64,000 bases of DNA from Methylobacterium mesophilicum (GCF_022179445.1 NZ_BPQU01000026.1:1-64000), one strand, 5' to 3'; shown: positions 39,684 through 48,950, numbered from the stretch's first letter. A program made the numbers and translations. The notes: generated by a model from the sequence alone, not told the origin.

Positions 39684-40631
39684 ATGCTCTCCAGGACTGC
39701 CGACAACCTCTTCTGGCTCTCGCGTTACGTGGAGCGCGCCGACTTCGTCGCGCGCATCCTCGACGCGGCGCACCGGCTCGCCTCGCTGCCGAGCAGCTAC
39801 GGCGGCGGCGAGACCAACGAGTGGGAATCCGCCCTCGCCTCGGCGGGCGACCCGGACCTGTTCAAGCCGCATTACAGCGTCGTCAATGCCGACACGGTCT
39901 GCGACTTCCTGGCCTTCAGCCCGCACAATCCCTCGTCGATCCGCTCCTGCATCGAATCGGCCCGCGAGAACGCCCGCTCGGTGCGCACCGCGCTCACCAC
40001 CGAGATGTGGGACGCGATCAACGGCGCCTGGCTGGAGCTGCGCAACTACGCCGGCAAGGAACTCAGCCGCGACGAGTTCAGCCGCTTCCTCGACTGGGTG
40101 AAGACCGTCTCGCTGACCTTCGACGGCTCGGCCTTCCGCACCATGCTGCGCAACGACGCGTTCTGGTTCACCCGCCTCGGCACGGCGATCGAGCGGGCCG
40201 ACAACACTGCCCGCATCCTCGACGTGAAGTACCAGATCCTCCTGCCGCAGAACGAGACGGTCGGCGGCAGCCTCGACTACTTCCAGTGGACCACGATCCT
40301 GCGCGAAGTCTCGGCCTTCAACGCCTATCACTGGGTCTATCGCGAGAGCGTCAAGCCGCTGCTGGTGGCGGACCTCCTGATGCTGAACAAGCAGATGCCG
40401 CGATCCTTCGCCAATTGCTACGGCGTGATCGTCGAGTATCTCGATCTCGTCGCCGACGCCTACGGTCGCCGCGGCCCGAGCCAGCGCCTGGCCGGAAACA
40501 TGCTGGCCAAGCTCGACAGCGAGGATATCGACCGCGTGTTCAACTCCGGGCTCCACGAGTTCGTCGAGGCGTTCATCGCGGAGAACAACAAGGTGGGCGA
40601 AGCCATCGCGAAGCAGTATCTGGTCGGGTAG
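39684..40631 (+). CDS. Alpha-E domain-containing protein (DUF403)
   Basis: This 315-residue, almost fully helical protein starts MLSRTADNLFWLSRYVERAD, the family hallmark, and carries RLGTAIERADNTARILDVKY in the middle. It almost always accompanies the circularly permuted ATP-grasp protein and a transglutaminase, but the biochemical role is unknown. The ATG at 39684 is preferred. A stable hairpin at 40631 separates it from the next gene. Confidence 0.92.
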   Translation: MLSRTADNLFWLSRYVERADFVARILDAAHRLASLPSSYGGGETNEWESALASAGDPDLFKPHYSVVNADTVCDFLAFSPHNPSSIRSCIESARENARSVRTALTTEMWDAINGAWLELRNYAGKELSRDEFSRFLDWVKTVSLTFDGSAFRTMLRNDAFWFTRLGTAIERADNTARILDVKYQILLPQNETVGGSLDYFQWTTILREVSAFNAYHWVYRESVKPLLVADLLMLNKQMPRSFANCYGVIVEYLDLVADAYGRRGPSQRLAGNMLAKLDSEDIDRVFNSGLHEFVEAFIAENNKVGEAIAKQYLVG

Positions 40632-40667
40632 CGGATCGTCCCGGAGGTCGGATCCGGGACGATCCGC
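40631..40667 (+). terminator. Stable hairpin inside the Anbu cluster
   Basis: A 15-base-pair perfect stem with a seven-base loop begins on the last base of the alpha-E stop codon. It may partially terminate or protect the mRNA before the transglutaminase gene. No U tract follows. Confidence 0.5.
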
Positions 40668-40755
40668 CGAGCGTATGACGAAGCATCGTCGTCGCCCGAA
40701 CGCCGGCACCACCCGTTCGGGTTGATGCAATCGGAAAGACAGACAGGCCCGGCGC

Positions 40756-41583
40756 ATGCGCATCCGCGTGGTCCACGAGACCATCTACACCTACGAGCAC
40801 CCGGCCCGCGGCCTCGTCCAGGTCATGCGCCTGACGCCGCGGGACCATGACGGGCAATATGTCCGCACCTGGCGGATCGACACCTCCATCGACGGGCGGC
40901 TGACCGCCCGCGAGGATGGATTCGGCAACATCGTCCACTGGTTCACCCCGGACGCGCCGGCCGACGCGCTGACCATCCGGGTCACCGGCTCGGTCGACAC
41001 GGAGGATACCCACGGGGTGGTCCGCGGCACGGTCGAGCGCCTGCCTGACGAGTTCTACCTGCGGGACACGGATCTCTGCACGACCAGCGCGGAGCTGCAG
41101 GTCTTCGCCGAGCGGGTCGCCACCGACGGCGACAGCAAGCCGCTCGCGCTCCTGCACCGCCTGCGCGACGCCGTTCCTCAGACGGTGGTCTACGAGCCGG
41201 GGCCGGCCGCCAACGGCGTGCCCGCCGCCACGGCGTTCGCCGCCGGCAAGGGCATCTGCCAGGATTTGACCCACGTCTTCATCGCCGCCGCCCGCCATCT
41301 CGGCATCCCGGCCCGCTACGTCGCGGGGTACCGCGCGCGCGGCGACGGCCAGGCCGATGTCGAGGCGCCGCACGGCTGGGCCGAGGCGTTGGTGCCGGAT
41401 CTGGGTTGGGTGGCGTTCGACGCCTGCTACCAGGACACCCCGTCCGACGGCACCATCCGGGTCGCCACCGGGCTGGACTACCTGGGCGCGGCGCCGATCC
41501 GCGGCAGCCGCACCGGAGGCGGGACCGAGACACTGGACGTCAAGCTCCGCGTCGAGCAAGGCAGGGACGCCGCACAATCCTGA
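40756..41583 (+). CDS. Transglutaminase-like cysteine protein
   Basis: This 275-residue protein has the transglutaminase-like N-terminal beta domain and a papain-fold core with the triad Cys168 (GKGICQD), His206 (PHGWAEA) and Asp222 (AFDACYQ). In this cluster it may act as a peptidase or amide-forming enzyme on the product of the ATP-grasp protein. The next gene starts 78 bases later. Confidence 0.92.
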   Translation: MRIRVVHETIYTYEHPARGLVQVMRLTPRDHDGQYVRTWRIDTSIDGRLTAREDGFGNIVHWFTPDAPADALTIRVTGSVDTEDTHGVVRGTVERLPDEFYLRDTDLCTTSAELQVFAERVATDGDSKPLALLHRLRDAVPQTVVYEPGPAANGVPAATAFAAGKGICQDLTHVFIAAARHLGIPARYVAGYRARGDGQADVEAPHGWAEALVPDLGWVAFDACYQDTPSDGTIRVATGLDYLGAAPIRGSRTGGGTETLDVKLRVEQGRDAAQS

Positions 41584-41661
41584 TTCTGCGCCCGATTCCC
41601 TGGAAGACGGGCCGCCGGCTCGACGGGAGCCGGAAGCCCACCCCGCGAGAGCCCGAGATCC

Positions 41662-42411
41662 ATGACCTATTGCGTCGGTGTCCTCGTCGAGGAGGGGCTC
41701 GTGATGGTCGCCGACACCCGCACCAATGCGGGGCTCGACGACATCTCGACCTACCGTAAGCTCCACCACTTCAACGTGCCGGGCGAGCGGGTGATGATGC
41801 TGGCTTCGGCCGGCAACCTGTCGATCACCCAGTCGGTCCTGAGCCTGCTTCAGGAGGGTGTGCCCAGCGACGACGGCGAGCCGCCGCAGAAGCTGATCGA
41901 GGCGCCCACGATGTTCCAGGCGGCGCAGCTCATCGGGCGCGCCATCCGGCGGGTGCGGGCGATCGAGCGGGACGGGTTCGAGGCGGCCAGCATCCGGTTC
42001 TCGATCTCGCTGCTGTTCGGCGGCCAGATCGCCGGCGAGGGCATGCGGCTGTTCCTGATCTACTCGGCCGGCAACTTCATCGAGTGCAGCACCGACGCGC
42101 CCTTCCTCCAGATCGGCGAGCACAAATATGGCAAGCCGATCCTCGACCGGGCGGTGAAGTTCGAGAGCGACCTCTACGACGCCCTGAAAGTGAGCCTCGT
42201 CTCGATGGATTCGACCATGCGGTCGAACCTCGGCGTCGGCCTGCCGATCGACATCGCGGTCGCCCGCCGCAACGGCCTCGACCTCGAGGTGAACCATCGG
42301 ATCGAGGCCGGTGAGGGTTATTTCCACGACCTGCGCGAGCGCTGGTCGGCCGCGCTCCGGGCCGCGCACCGGGCGATCCCGCGCCCGCCCTACGGCCCGA
42401 CGGCCAAATAG
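41662..42411 (+). CDS. anbu: Anbu/BPH proteasome-type protease
   Basis: This 249-residue Ntn-hydrolase is related to the proteasome beta subunit and HslV (the ancestral beta-subunit group). It starts MTYCVGV; removal of Met would expose Thr as nucleophile. The next features are DTRTNAGLDDISTYRKLH (Asp17-type base) and ASAGNLS. The protein lacks a long propeptide. It is the last gene of the ATP-grasp/alpha-E/transglutaminase cluster and is convergent with the ABC exporter gene 16 bases away. Substrates are unknown. Confidence 0.92.
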   Translation: MTYCVGVLVEEGLVMVADTRTNAGLDDISTYRKLHHFNVPGERVMMLASAGNLSITQSVLSLLQEGVPSDDGEPPQKLIEAPTMFQAAQLIGRAIRRVRAIERDGFEAASIRFSISLLFGGQIAGEGMRLFLIYSAGNFIECSTDAPFLQIGEHKYGKPILDRAVKFESDLYDALKVSLVSMDSTMRSNLGVGLPIDIAVARRNGLDLEVNHRIEAGEGYFHDLRERWSAALRAAHRAIPRPPYGPTAK

Positions 42412-42427
42412 GGCCGGCCCGGAAAGG

Positions 42428-44200
42428 TCAGGTGGCCGGCTCGATGGCCCGGTCCGCGCTCCTGACCACGGCGCGCGTGTAATCCTCCCACAAAGCCGCG
42501 TAGAGCGGCACGGTTCGCAGCAGGTCGTCGTGCCGCCCGTCGCCGAGCAGGCGGCCGTCGTCGAGGACCAGGATCCGGTCGGCCTTGCGCGCCGCGGCGA
42601 GATGGTGGGTGACGAGGATCAGCAGCCGCTCGCGGCCCCAGGCCGTGAGGTTGCGCTCCAGCGCGAGGGCGGCTTCCGGGTCCAGGAAGGCGGTCGGCTC
42701 GTCGAGGAGCGCCACCGGCGGGTTGCGGATCACCGCACGGGCGATCGACAGGCGCTGGCGCTGGCCGCCCGACAGGGTCCGGCCGCCCTCGCCGAGGGAC
42801 GTCTCGAGACCCTCGGGCAGGGTCTCGACGAGTCCGCGCAGCCCGGCGAAGTCCAGGGCCGCGTCGAAGGCCGCCGCATCCGGGCGTTGCGCGGCGAGGT
42901 TTTCGCGCACGCTGCCGGAGAACAGCATCGTATCCTGATCCACGGTGCCGATCCGGCCGCGCAGCCATCGGGGATCGTAGTCTCGCAGATCGGCGCCGCC
43001 GATCTCGACCCGGCCGCTATAGTCGCGCTGCAGGCCGAGCAGGATGCGCAGCAGGGTCGACTTGCCCGAGCCGTTGCGTCCGACGATGGCCACGATGCCG
43101 CGCTCGGGTAGGGTCGCCGTGAGATCCCGCAGCGCCGGCCGCGCCGCCCCCGGATAGGTCAACGAGACGCCGTCGAGGCGGATGCCGCCGGGGCCGATCC
43201 GGCGCAGCGGCGGATGGCGGCCGGCCCGCTCGCGGGGCATGCCGAGGAAGCCGCCGATCTCGCGGATCGCGACGTTCACCTCCTGGGCCATGCGCAGGAT
43301 GTCGGCGCTGCCGAGAAGCGGGCCGGTGATGCGGGCCGCGACCACCTGGATCGCCAGGAACTCGCCGACCGTCAGGTGGCCGCCATAGATCCGCCAGCAG
43401 CCCACGCCGATGACCAGCAGCGTCATCGCCCGCGAGACCGCCTGGGACCGCAGCCCGTAGCGCCGCTGCAAGTCCATGACGCCGCTCAGTTCGGCAAGCG
43501 TGTTGTCCGTCACCGTATTCCAGCGCCGCATCCGCCCGGCTTCCAGGGCGAGCGCCTTCACGGTGGCCAGGCCGTTGACGCTCTCCGCCAGGGTGCCGTC
43601 ACGGACGCTGATCGACTGGTAATAGGCCTTTGCGGATTTCCAGATGCCGCTGATCTGGTTGCTGGCGATCACGACGATCAGCGGCGCCGCCACCGCGAGC
43701 GCCGCCCCGACCGCGACGTCGTAGTAGAGGACCAAGCCGAAGGCGACGAGCGCGCCGCCGGCGTCGATCACCGTGTTCGGGATCTGATGCAGGACGAAGT
43801 CCCGGATCTTCGTGATCTGCTGGAAGTGGTTCAGGACCTCGCCGGACTTGAAGCCGGCACCGTCGATCCGCACCCGCAGCAGGTGGGCGAAGACGCGGCG
43901 GGAGATCCGGCGGTCGAGGAAGACCGCCAGCGCGATGATCAGGCGCCCCCGGAACGCGGTGAGCCCGACCTCGGCGGCGATCGACAGGAGCGCGAGCAAC
44001 GCCAGCCCGAGCAGGTGCAGGTCGGCCTGCCCGGCCACGATCGCATCGACGATGCGCTGGGTGGCGACCGGAAAGACCAGCCCGGCGCCGTATCCCGCCG
44101 CGATCGCGATCAGAAGCCGGGTCACCTGCCCCCGGCGCAACGCGAGCGAACGGCCGAGCCAGCGCCAGCCAAAGGACGATCGGTCTGCCCGCAACACCAC
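42428..44200 (-). CDS. ABC exporter (fused membrane/ATPase, HlyB/LapB-like without peptidase domain)
   Basis: This 590-residue half-transporter has six membrane helices (about residues 30-330) and an ATPase domain with Walker A GRNGSGKST, signature LSGGQRQRLS, Walker B VALLDEP and a switch His in VTHH. It resembles type I secretion ATPases in its membrane half but lacks the N-terminal C39-like domain. The GTG at 44200 is chosen because GGAG lies six bases upstream; there is no in-frame ATG nearby. No membrane-fusion protein or substrate gene is adjacent, and it follows thiE by 110 bases, so a shared transcript with the thi genes is possible but unproven. Confidence 0.87.
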   Translation of the reverse strand: MVLRADRSSFGWRWLGRSLALRRGQVTRLLIAIAAGYGAGLVFPVATQRIVDAIVAGQADLHLLGLALLALLSIAAEVGLTAFRGRLIIALAVFLDRRISRRVFAHLLRVRIDGAGFKSGEVLNHFQQITKIRDFVLHQIPNTVIDAGGALVAFGLVLYYDVAVGAALAVAAPLIVVIASNQISGIWKSAKAYYQSISVRDGTLAESVNGLATVKALALEAGRMRRWNTVTDNTLAELSGVMDLQRRYGLRSQAVSRAMTLLVIGVGCWRIYGGHLTVGEFLAIQVVAARITGPLLGSADILRMAQEVNVAIREIGGFLGMPRERAGRHPPLRRIGPGGIRLDGVSLTYPGAARPALRDLTATLPERGIVAIVGRNGSGKSTLLRILLGLQRDYSGRVEIGGADLRDYDPRWLRGRIGTVDQDTMLFSGSVRENLAAQRPDAAAFDAALDFAGLRGLVETLPEGLETSLGEGGRTLSGGQRQRLSIARAVIRNPPVALLDEPTAFLDPEAALALERNLTAWGRERLLILVTHHLAAARKADRILVLDDGRLLGDGRHDDLLRTVPLYAALWEDYTRAVVRSADRAIEPAT

Positions 44201-44310
44201 CCCCGCGCTCCGAATCGGGCGCGGAGTGAGGCATACATTCGCGGCGCTGGCGACCGCTCCGCGGCGGTCCACCCGGAGACGCCGTGTCGTCCGCCTGCGC
44301 CCGACGGGGG

Positions 44311-44946
44311 TTACGGCTCGCACCCCTCCCAGGCCGCCAGGATGCGACGGGCGGCGGCTGCGGGCTCGGCGGCGTGCATCAGCGCGCCCATCACGGCGAC
44401 CCCGGCCGCGCCCGCATCCCGGCAGAGGGGGATGCGCTCCGGCGTGACGCCGCCGAGGGCGACGATCGGCAGGCCGGCGCGACGGGCCGCTGCGATGCCT
44501 TCCGGACCGAGGGCCGGGCCGTAGCCGGGCTTGCTGGCGGTGGGGAAGACGGGGCTCAGGGTGACATAGTCGGCGCCGGCCCTGGCGGCCGCCTCGACCT
44601 CCACGGGTGCGTGGGCCGAGATCCCGATCAGCGCATCCGGCCCGAGGGCCGCGCGGGCCGCCGAGACCCAGTCCGGCCCGGTGCCGCCGCCGAGATGCAC
44701 GCCGTCCGCCCCGAGCGCCCGGGCCAGGGCGATGTCGCCGCCGACCGTCAGGAACCCGCCCGCCGCGCGGAGCCTCGCGGCGATGCCGGCGCCGAGGCTG
44801 CGGCGCGCTTCCGGGTCGAGGTCGCGGTCGCGGAACCAGACCCAGCGGACGCCGCCGTCGAGCGCCGCCTGCACGGTGTCGGCCAGGGGCCGGGCGTGGC
44901 CGTGCCGGTCCGTCACAGCCAGCAGCCGCGACGGCAGGGGTCTCAC
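44311..44946 (-). CDS. thiE: Thiamine-phosphate synthase
   Basis: This 211-residue TIM-barrel enzyme joins the thiazole and pyrimidine moieties to thiamine phosphate. Markers are WVWFRDRDLD near the N-terminus, GADGVHLGGG, GISAH, YVTLSPVFPTASKPG and ALGGVTPE. The GTG at 44946 overlaps the thiG stop (GTGA). It may be a divergent ThiE/TenI-type member, since the R/KxKD motif near residue 25 appears as FRDRDLD. It is the last gene of the riboswitch-controlled thi unit. Confidence 0.87.
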   Translation of the reverse strand: MRPLPSRLLAVTDRHGHARPLADTVQAALDGGVRWVWFRDRDLDPEARRSLGAGIAARLRAAGGFLTVGGDIALARALGADGVHLGGGTGPDWVSAARAALGPDALIGISAHAPVEVEAAARAGADYVTLSPVFPTASKPGYGPALGPEGIAAARRAGLPIVALGGVTPERIPLCRDAGAAGVAVMGALMHAAEPAAAARRILAAWEGCEP

Positions 44947-45746
44947 GAGCCGACGAGGCCGAGTTGCGGGCTCGACGGATCGGCCCGGCCGCGGCGGGGG
45001 ATGCGGCCGGCGCAATAGGCATCGCGCCCGGCCTCGACCGCGCGGCCCATGGCCCGGGCCATCCGCACCGGGTCGTCGGCCTTGGCGATGGCGGTGTTGA
45101 TCAGGCAGGCCGCCGCCCCGAGTTCCATGGCGATGACCGCGTCCGAGGCGGTGCCGATGCCGGCATCGACGATCACCGGTACGCGCGCACGGCGGCAGAT
45201 CAGCTCGATATTGGCCGGGTTGGCGACCCCCATGCCGGAGCCGATCAGCGAGCCCATCGGCATGATCGCGGCGCAGCCGAGATCCTCGAGGCGCTGGCAG
45301 ACGACCGGATCGTCGTTGCAATAGGGCAGGACCACGAATCCTTCGTCCACCAGGTGGCGGCACGCCTCGATCAGCTCGGCCACGTCGGGATAGAGGGTCT
45401 CTCGGTCGCCGATCACCTCGACCTTGATCCAGTTGGTGTCCAGCGCCTCGCGGGCGAGCTCGGCGGTCATGATCGCGTCGCGGGCGGTCTCGCAGCCGGC
45501 GGTGTTGGGCAGGAAGCGCTTGCCCTTGAGGACCCGCACGGTGTCCGAGCCGTGGCCCTGGAGTGAGACCCGGCGGATCGAGGCGGTGACGACCTCGGCC
45601 CCCGACACCGCGACCGCGTCGCGCATGATCGCCTGCGTCGGGTAGCCGGCGGTGCCGATGAACAGCCGCGAGGACAGCTCCACGCCTGCGATGGTGAAGC
45701 GGTCCGCCTCGGTCTCGGGGCGCAGTGGCGTGACGGTGTGGTCCAT
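44943..45746 (-). CDS. thiG: Thiazole synthase
   Basis: This 267-residue enzyme forms the thiazole phosphate ring from DXP, ThiS thiocarboxylate and dehydroglycine. The Schiff-base lysine is in NWIKVEVIGD, followed by MPMGSLIGSGMG and the phosphate-binding DAGIGTASDA. The ATG at 45746 lies two bases after the thiS stop; an in-frame TTG at 45752 is less likely. Gene order is thiO-thiS-thiG-thiE. Confidence 0.95.
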   Translation of the reverse strand: MDHTVTPLRPETEADRFTIAGVELSSRLFIGTAGYPTQAIMRDAVAVSGAEVVTASIRRVSLQGHGSDTVRVLKGKRFLPNTAGCETARDAIMTAELAREALDTNWIKVEVIGDRETLYPDVAELIEACRHLVDEGFVVLPYCNDDPVVCQRLEDLGCAAIMPMGSLIGSGMGVANPANIELICRRARVPVIVDAGIGTASDAVIAMELGAAACLINTAIAKADDPVRMARAMGRAVEAGRDAYCAGRIPRRGRADPSSPQLGLVGS

Positions 45747-45748
45747 GG

Positions 45749-45961
45749 TCAACCTCCCTGCATGGCGCGGACGATCTCGACCCGGTCGCCCTCGGCGACC
45801 GGCGTCTCGTCCCAGTCCCGGCGGCGCAGCACGCGGCCGTTCAGCGCGATGGCGATGCCCTGGGGGCTCTCGATGCCGGTCTCGTCGGCTTCGGCCTGGA
45901 ACAGGGCCGCGATGGTTTCGACCGCGAGATCCCGCATCTCTCCGTTCACCAGAAGCTTCAT
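45749..45961 (-). CDS. thiS: Sulfur carrier protein ThiS
   Basis: This 70-residue ubiquitin-like carrier ends in the required Gly-Gly (RAMQGG), which is thiocarboxylated to give sulfur to ThiG. It starts MKLLVNGE; the ATG overlaps the thiO stop by four bases (ATGA). Confidence 0.94.
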   Translation of the reverse strand: MKLLVNGEMRDLAVETIAALFQAEADETGIESPQGIAIALNGRVLRRRDWDETPVAEGDRVEIVRAMQGG

Positions 45962-47181
45962 GCCGAGGCCCTCCTGGGTTCGGGTCGGTGGAAGCGCGCC
46001 CGGGTGAACGGCTTGGCGATCTCGGGAAGTGCGCCGCGTGTGACGAGTTCGGCCACCGCGTCGGCGGTCACGGGGGCGAGCAAGTAGCCGTTGCGGTGAT
46101 GGCCGGTGGCGACGACGAGGCCCGGCGCCAGCGTGTCGATGATCGGCGCGTCGTCGTCCGAGGTCGGGCGGTAGCCGCCCCACACGGCCTCGACCTCCAT
46201 CTCCTCGACGCCGGGCAACACCCGGCGCGCACCCTCCAGCAGGGCGTAGAGGCCGCCGGCGGTGATGCCCGACCGGAAGCCGCAATCCTCGACGGTGGCG
46301 CCGACGATCAGCTGGCCGTCGCTCTTGGGCGCCATGTGGACCTGTTCGGTCCAGATCATCCGGCTGAGCGTACCGGTGCGCGCGGTGGTGCGCAGCGCCA
46401 TCGACTGGCCCTTGAGCGGCCTCACCGGCAGGGCGAGGGTTTCGGGCAGCAGGCCGCCCTCCCCGCTCCACGCGCCGGAGGCCAGCACGACGGTATCGGC
46501 CGTCACGGACCCGTCGCCGGCCCGGATGCCGGTGACGGTGCCGCCGGACCAGTCGAGCCCAGCCACGGCCGTGCCCTCGACCAGCGTCACGCCGGCACGC
46601 CGGCAGGCCTCGGCCAGCGCCGCCATCACGAGGCGGGGATCGACCTGGTGATCCGACGGGCAATGGACGCCTGCGGTGACGGAGGGGCGCAGGGCCGGCT
46701 CCAGCCGCCGCACCTCGGTGCCCGGCAGCCACGCGGCATCGAGGCCCGAGCGGCGCTGCAGGTCGTAGCGGAAGCGCAGGCGCTCGACCTCGTCGCGGCC
46801 GATGGCGACCACCACGGTGCCGTCCGCGCGGTAATCGATCGGCAGCCCGGTCTCGGCTTCGAGGGCGTCGCGGAATCCCGGCCAGAGCCGGAGGGATTCG
46901 AGGGCGAGCGGCAGCAACGGATCGGAGCCAGGCTCGTGCTCGGCGGCCGGGGCCAGCATGCCGGTGGCGGCCAGGCTCGCGCCTGCGCCGATCGTGTCGC
47001 GCTCGACGACGACCACCGAGCGGCCGGCGCGTGCGAGCCGCCAGGCGATCGACAGGCCGATCAACCCGCCGCCGACGATGGCGACATCGGCACGCGCCGG
47101 CAGCGAGGCCTGCGCGGCGAGGCTGGCCGGGAGGCGGCGGCGTCCGATCGGTGAAACGGGGCGGTCAAAAGCCAAAGTCAT
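45958..47181 (-). CDS. thiO: Glycine oxidase ThiO
   Basis: This 407-residue FAD enzyme oxidises glycine to the imine used by ThiG under aerobic conditions. The FAD motif VAIVGGGLIGLSIAWRLA is at about residues 33-50, and GHHRNGYLLAPVTA near the C-terminus is typical of the family. The ATG at 47181 is preferred because upstream sequence belongs to the riboswitch. It is the first gene of the thi unit. Confidence 0.93.
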   Translation of the reverse strand: MTLAFDRPVSPIGRRRLPASLAAQASLPARADVAIVGGGLIGLSIAWRLARAGRSVVVVERDTIGAGASLAATGMLAPAAEHEPGSDPLLPLALESLRLWPGFRDALEAETGLPIDYRADGTVVVAIGRDEVERLRFRYDLQRRSGLDAAWLPGTEVRRLEPALRPSVTAGVHCPSDHQVDPRLVMAALAEACRRAGVTLVEGTAVAGLDWSGGTVTGIRAGDGSVTADTVVLASGAWSGEGGLLPETLALPVRPLKGQSMALRTTARTGTLSRMIWTEQVHMAPKSDGQLIVGATVEDCGFRSGITAGGLYALLEGARRVLPGVEEMEVEAVWGGYRPTSDDDAPIIDTLAPGLVVATGHHRNGYLLAPVTADAVAELVTRGALPEIAKPFTRARFHRPEPRRASA

Positions 47182-47257
47182 CTCCGCGGATTTCCGTCGC
47201 GAAGATCGGGCCGTGTGCTTCGGTGAGAAGCGGTGGCCTGCCATTGAGGCGGCCGCG

Positions 47258-47372
47258 GTCCAATCCCTACGCCGGTATGAGCCGGATCAGGTTCAAAGGA
47301 TTTCCGCGCCGCAGGTCCGGGTGGACGTGCCAGCGGTTTCTCAGCCCCTTGCCGGGGATCTCCCTGGAACAG
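47258..47372 (-). promoter_or_regulatory. TPP riboswitch (THI element)
   Basis: On the minus strand the conserved core elements appear in order: GGGGCTGAGA, then GAACCTGATCCGG, then TCATACCGGCGTAGGGA. This is the classical thiamine pyrophosphate aptamer. It ends 82 bases upstream of the thiO start, so it should lower expression of thiOSGE when TPP is plentiful. The boundaries are approximate by a few bases. Confidence 0.93.
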
Positions 47373-47589
47373 CGATAGATCTGGTCGCGCGGGCCCCGCG
47401 GGTCAAGCCCGATACCGTGAGCCGGGGTCTGGGATGCAACATTCCTGGAGGCGCAGTAACCGATCGGATCTCCGGTCCAAGGCCTACCGCTGAATCGCGT
47501 CGCATGCCGATTGAGCGATATGCGCCACGCTCGATCATTGAAGGCGTCGGCAGCACGAACGCGCATGCCGACATGTCCGCGCCAGCGAT

Positions 47590-47825
47590 TCCCAGATTTT
47601 TGATTTTTCCGATTTATAACCAGTAATATTCAACGAAATTCCCACAGATAATAATCGGATCTCTCAAAATATATCATAATTATTACGTCATTCATGATGC
47701 GATTTACCTAATAAAAATCAAAACATCAATTTGATGCAGGGTGTCAGATTGGTTGACGAGGAGGTTTGCGCTATCAAAAAGCGCAGCACGATTAGAGGCG
47801 ATGTAACGGAATTTTCTTTGAGTGT
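47590..47825. other. AT-rich intergenic stretch before the glycosyltransferase
   Basis: Composition falls abruptly to well under 50% GC from about 47590, with runs of A and T unlike the rest of the window. A TTGACG lies at 47753-47758 without a convincing -10 partner, and an inverted GCGCT...AGCGC flanks 47769-47784. No gene is supported in 47400-47825. It looks like the left part of a foreign insert. Confidence 0.5.
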
Positions 47826-48950
47826 ATGGGCATGAATAGTTTTGGTCAAAAAATTTGCCTTTCCATGATCGTCAAGAATGAGGCTCACGTTATTCGCAGG
47901 TGTCTTGATTCTGTGAGGCCGATTATTGACCATTGGGTCATTGTCGATACCGGCTCGACGGATGGAACCCAGGATGTCATCCGCGCAGCGATGGCAGACA
48001 TGCCCGGTACGCTTGTGGAGAGACCGTGGGTCGATTTCGCCTTCAACCGCACCGAGGCTTTAAAATTAGCGCGCCCGCACGCCGCCTATAGTTTGATCAT
48101 CGATGCCGACGATCAATTGATAATTCCCAATGATTTCTCGATGCCGAAGCTCATTGCGGCAGGGTACATGCTGACGATTTTGGATAAAAATACAGAATAC
48201 TGGCGTATACAACTGGTTAAAAATAACAAAAACTGGCGCTATCGAGGCGTCGTGCATGAATTTCTGGAGTGTCAAAAGGACCCGCCAACACCCAAGCTGC
48301 CCCTTGCCATGCGTCGCGGCGACGATGGAGCACGTCATCGCGATCGGTCGTCGGAACGACGAGATTTGGCGGTTCTGGAAAGAGCTTTAGCTGCTGAAAA
48401 AGACCCATTCATGATCGCGCGATACACGTTCTATCTTGCGCGATCCTATCGCGATGTCGGCGAAGATCTCAAGGCGCTGGATTGTTATCTGAAGCGAAGC
48501 AGCCTTGGGTATTGGAAGGAAGAAGTATACATCAGTTTATTGAACGCTGCCTGGCTCATGGAGAAATTGGATGAGCCCGCGGAAAAAGTCTTGAAGCTGT
48601 ACGATCGCATGATTCCCGTCTGTCCGGCGCGGGCTGAGGCACGCCACAGCGCTAGCCAATACTGTAGGCGCAAGGAGAAGTTTGCGGCGGGATACCGGTA
48701 TGCGGAGTCTGGACTGTCCCTCAAGGCGCCAAAAGAAGGCATCGCAATAATGCCCTGGATTTACGATTTTGGATTGCTGGAAGAATTTTCCATTCACGCG
48801 TATCACACGGCGCAACACAAGGCCTGCGCGGCGGCATGCCTGAAAATACTCGACCTGCCGGGAGTTCCAGACGAGGTTCTCACCCGGACCGCAGCCTTGG
48901 CGAACGCAGTTCTGGTCAAGATGGCCGGGTCGGTGCCCGGATCGGGGTAA
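47826..48950 (+). CDS. Glycosyltransferase family 2-like protein with TPR-type tail
   Basis: This 374-residue protein has the GT-A opening ICLSMIVKNEAHVIRRCLDSV, the VDTGSTDGTQD nucleotide-binding segment and an IIDADDQL (DxD-like) motif near residue 90. The helical C-terminal half is consistent with TPR-like repeats, as in the SunS-like group. The gene is far lower in GC than its neighbours (roughly half) and uses A/T-ending codons, so it is probably laterally acquired. There is no sugar-locus neighbour; the acceptor is unknown. ATG at 47832 is an alternative start. Confidence 0.82.
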   Translation: MGMNSFGQKICLSMIVKNEAHVIRRCLDSVRPIIDHWVIVDTGSTDGTQDVIRAAMADMPGTLVERPWVDFAFNRTEALKLARPHAAYSLIIDADDQLIIPNDFSMPKLIAAGYMLTILDKNTEYWRIQLVKNNKNWRYRGVVHEFLECQKDPPTPKLPLAMRRGDDGARHRDRSSERRDLAVLERALAAEKDPFMIARYTFYLARSYRDVGEDLKALDCYLKRSSLGYWKEEVYISLLNAAWLMEKLDEPAEKVLKLYDRMIPVCPARAEARHSASQYCRRKEKFAAGYRYAESGLSLKAPKEGIAIMPWIYDFGLLEEFSIHAYHTAQHKACAAACLKILDLPGVPDEVLTRTAALANAVLVKMAGSVPGSG

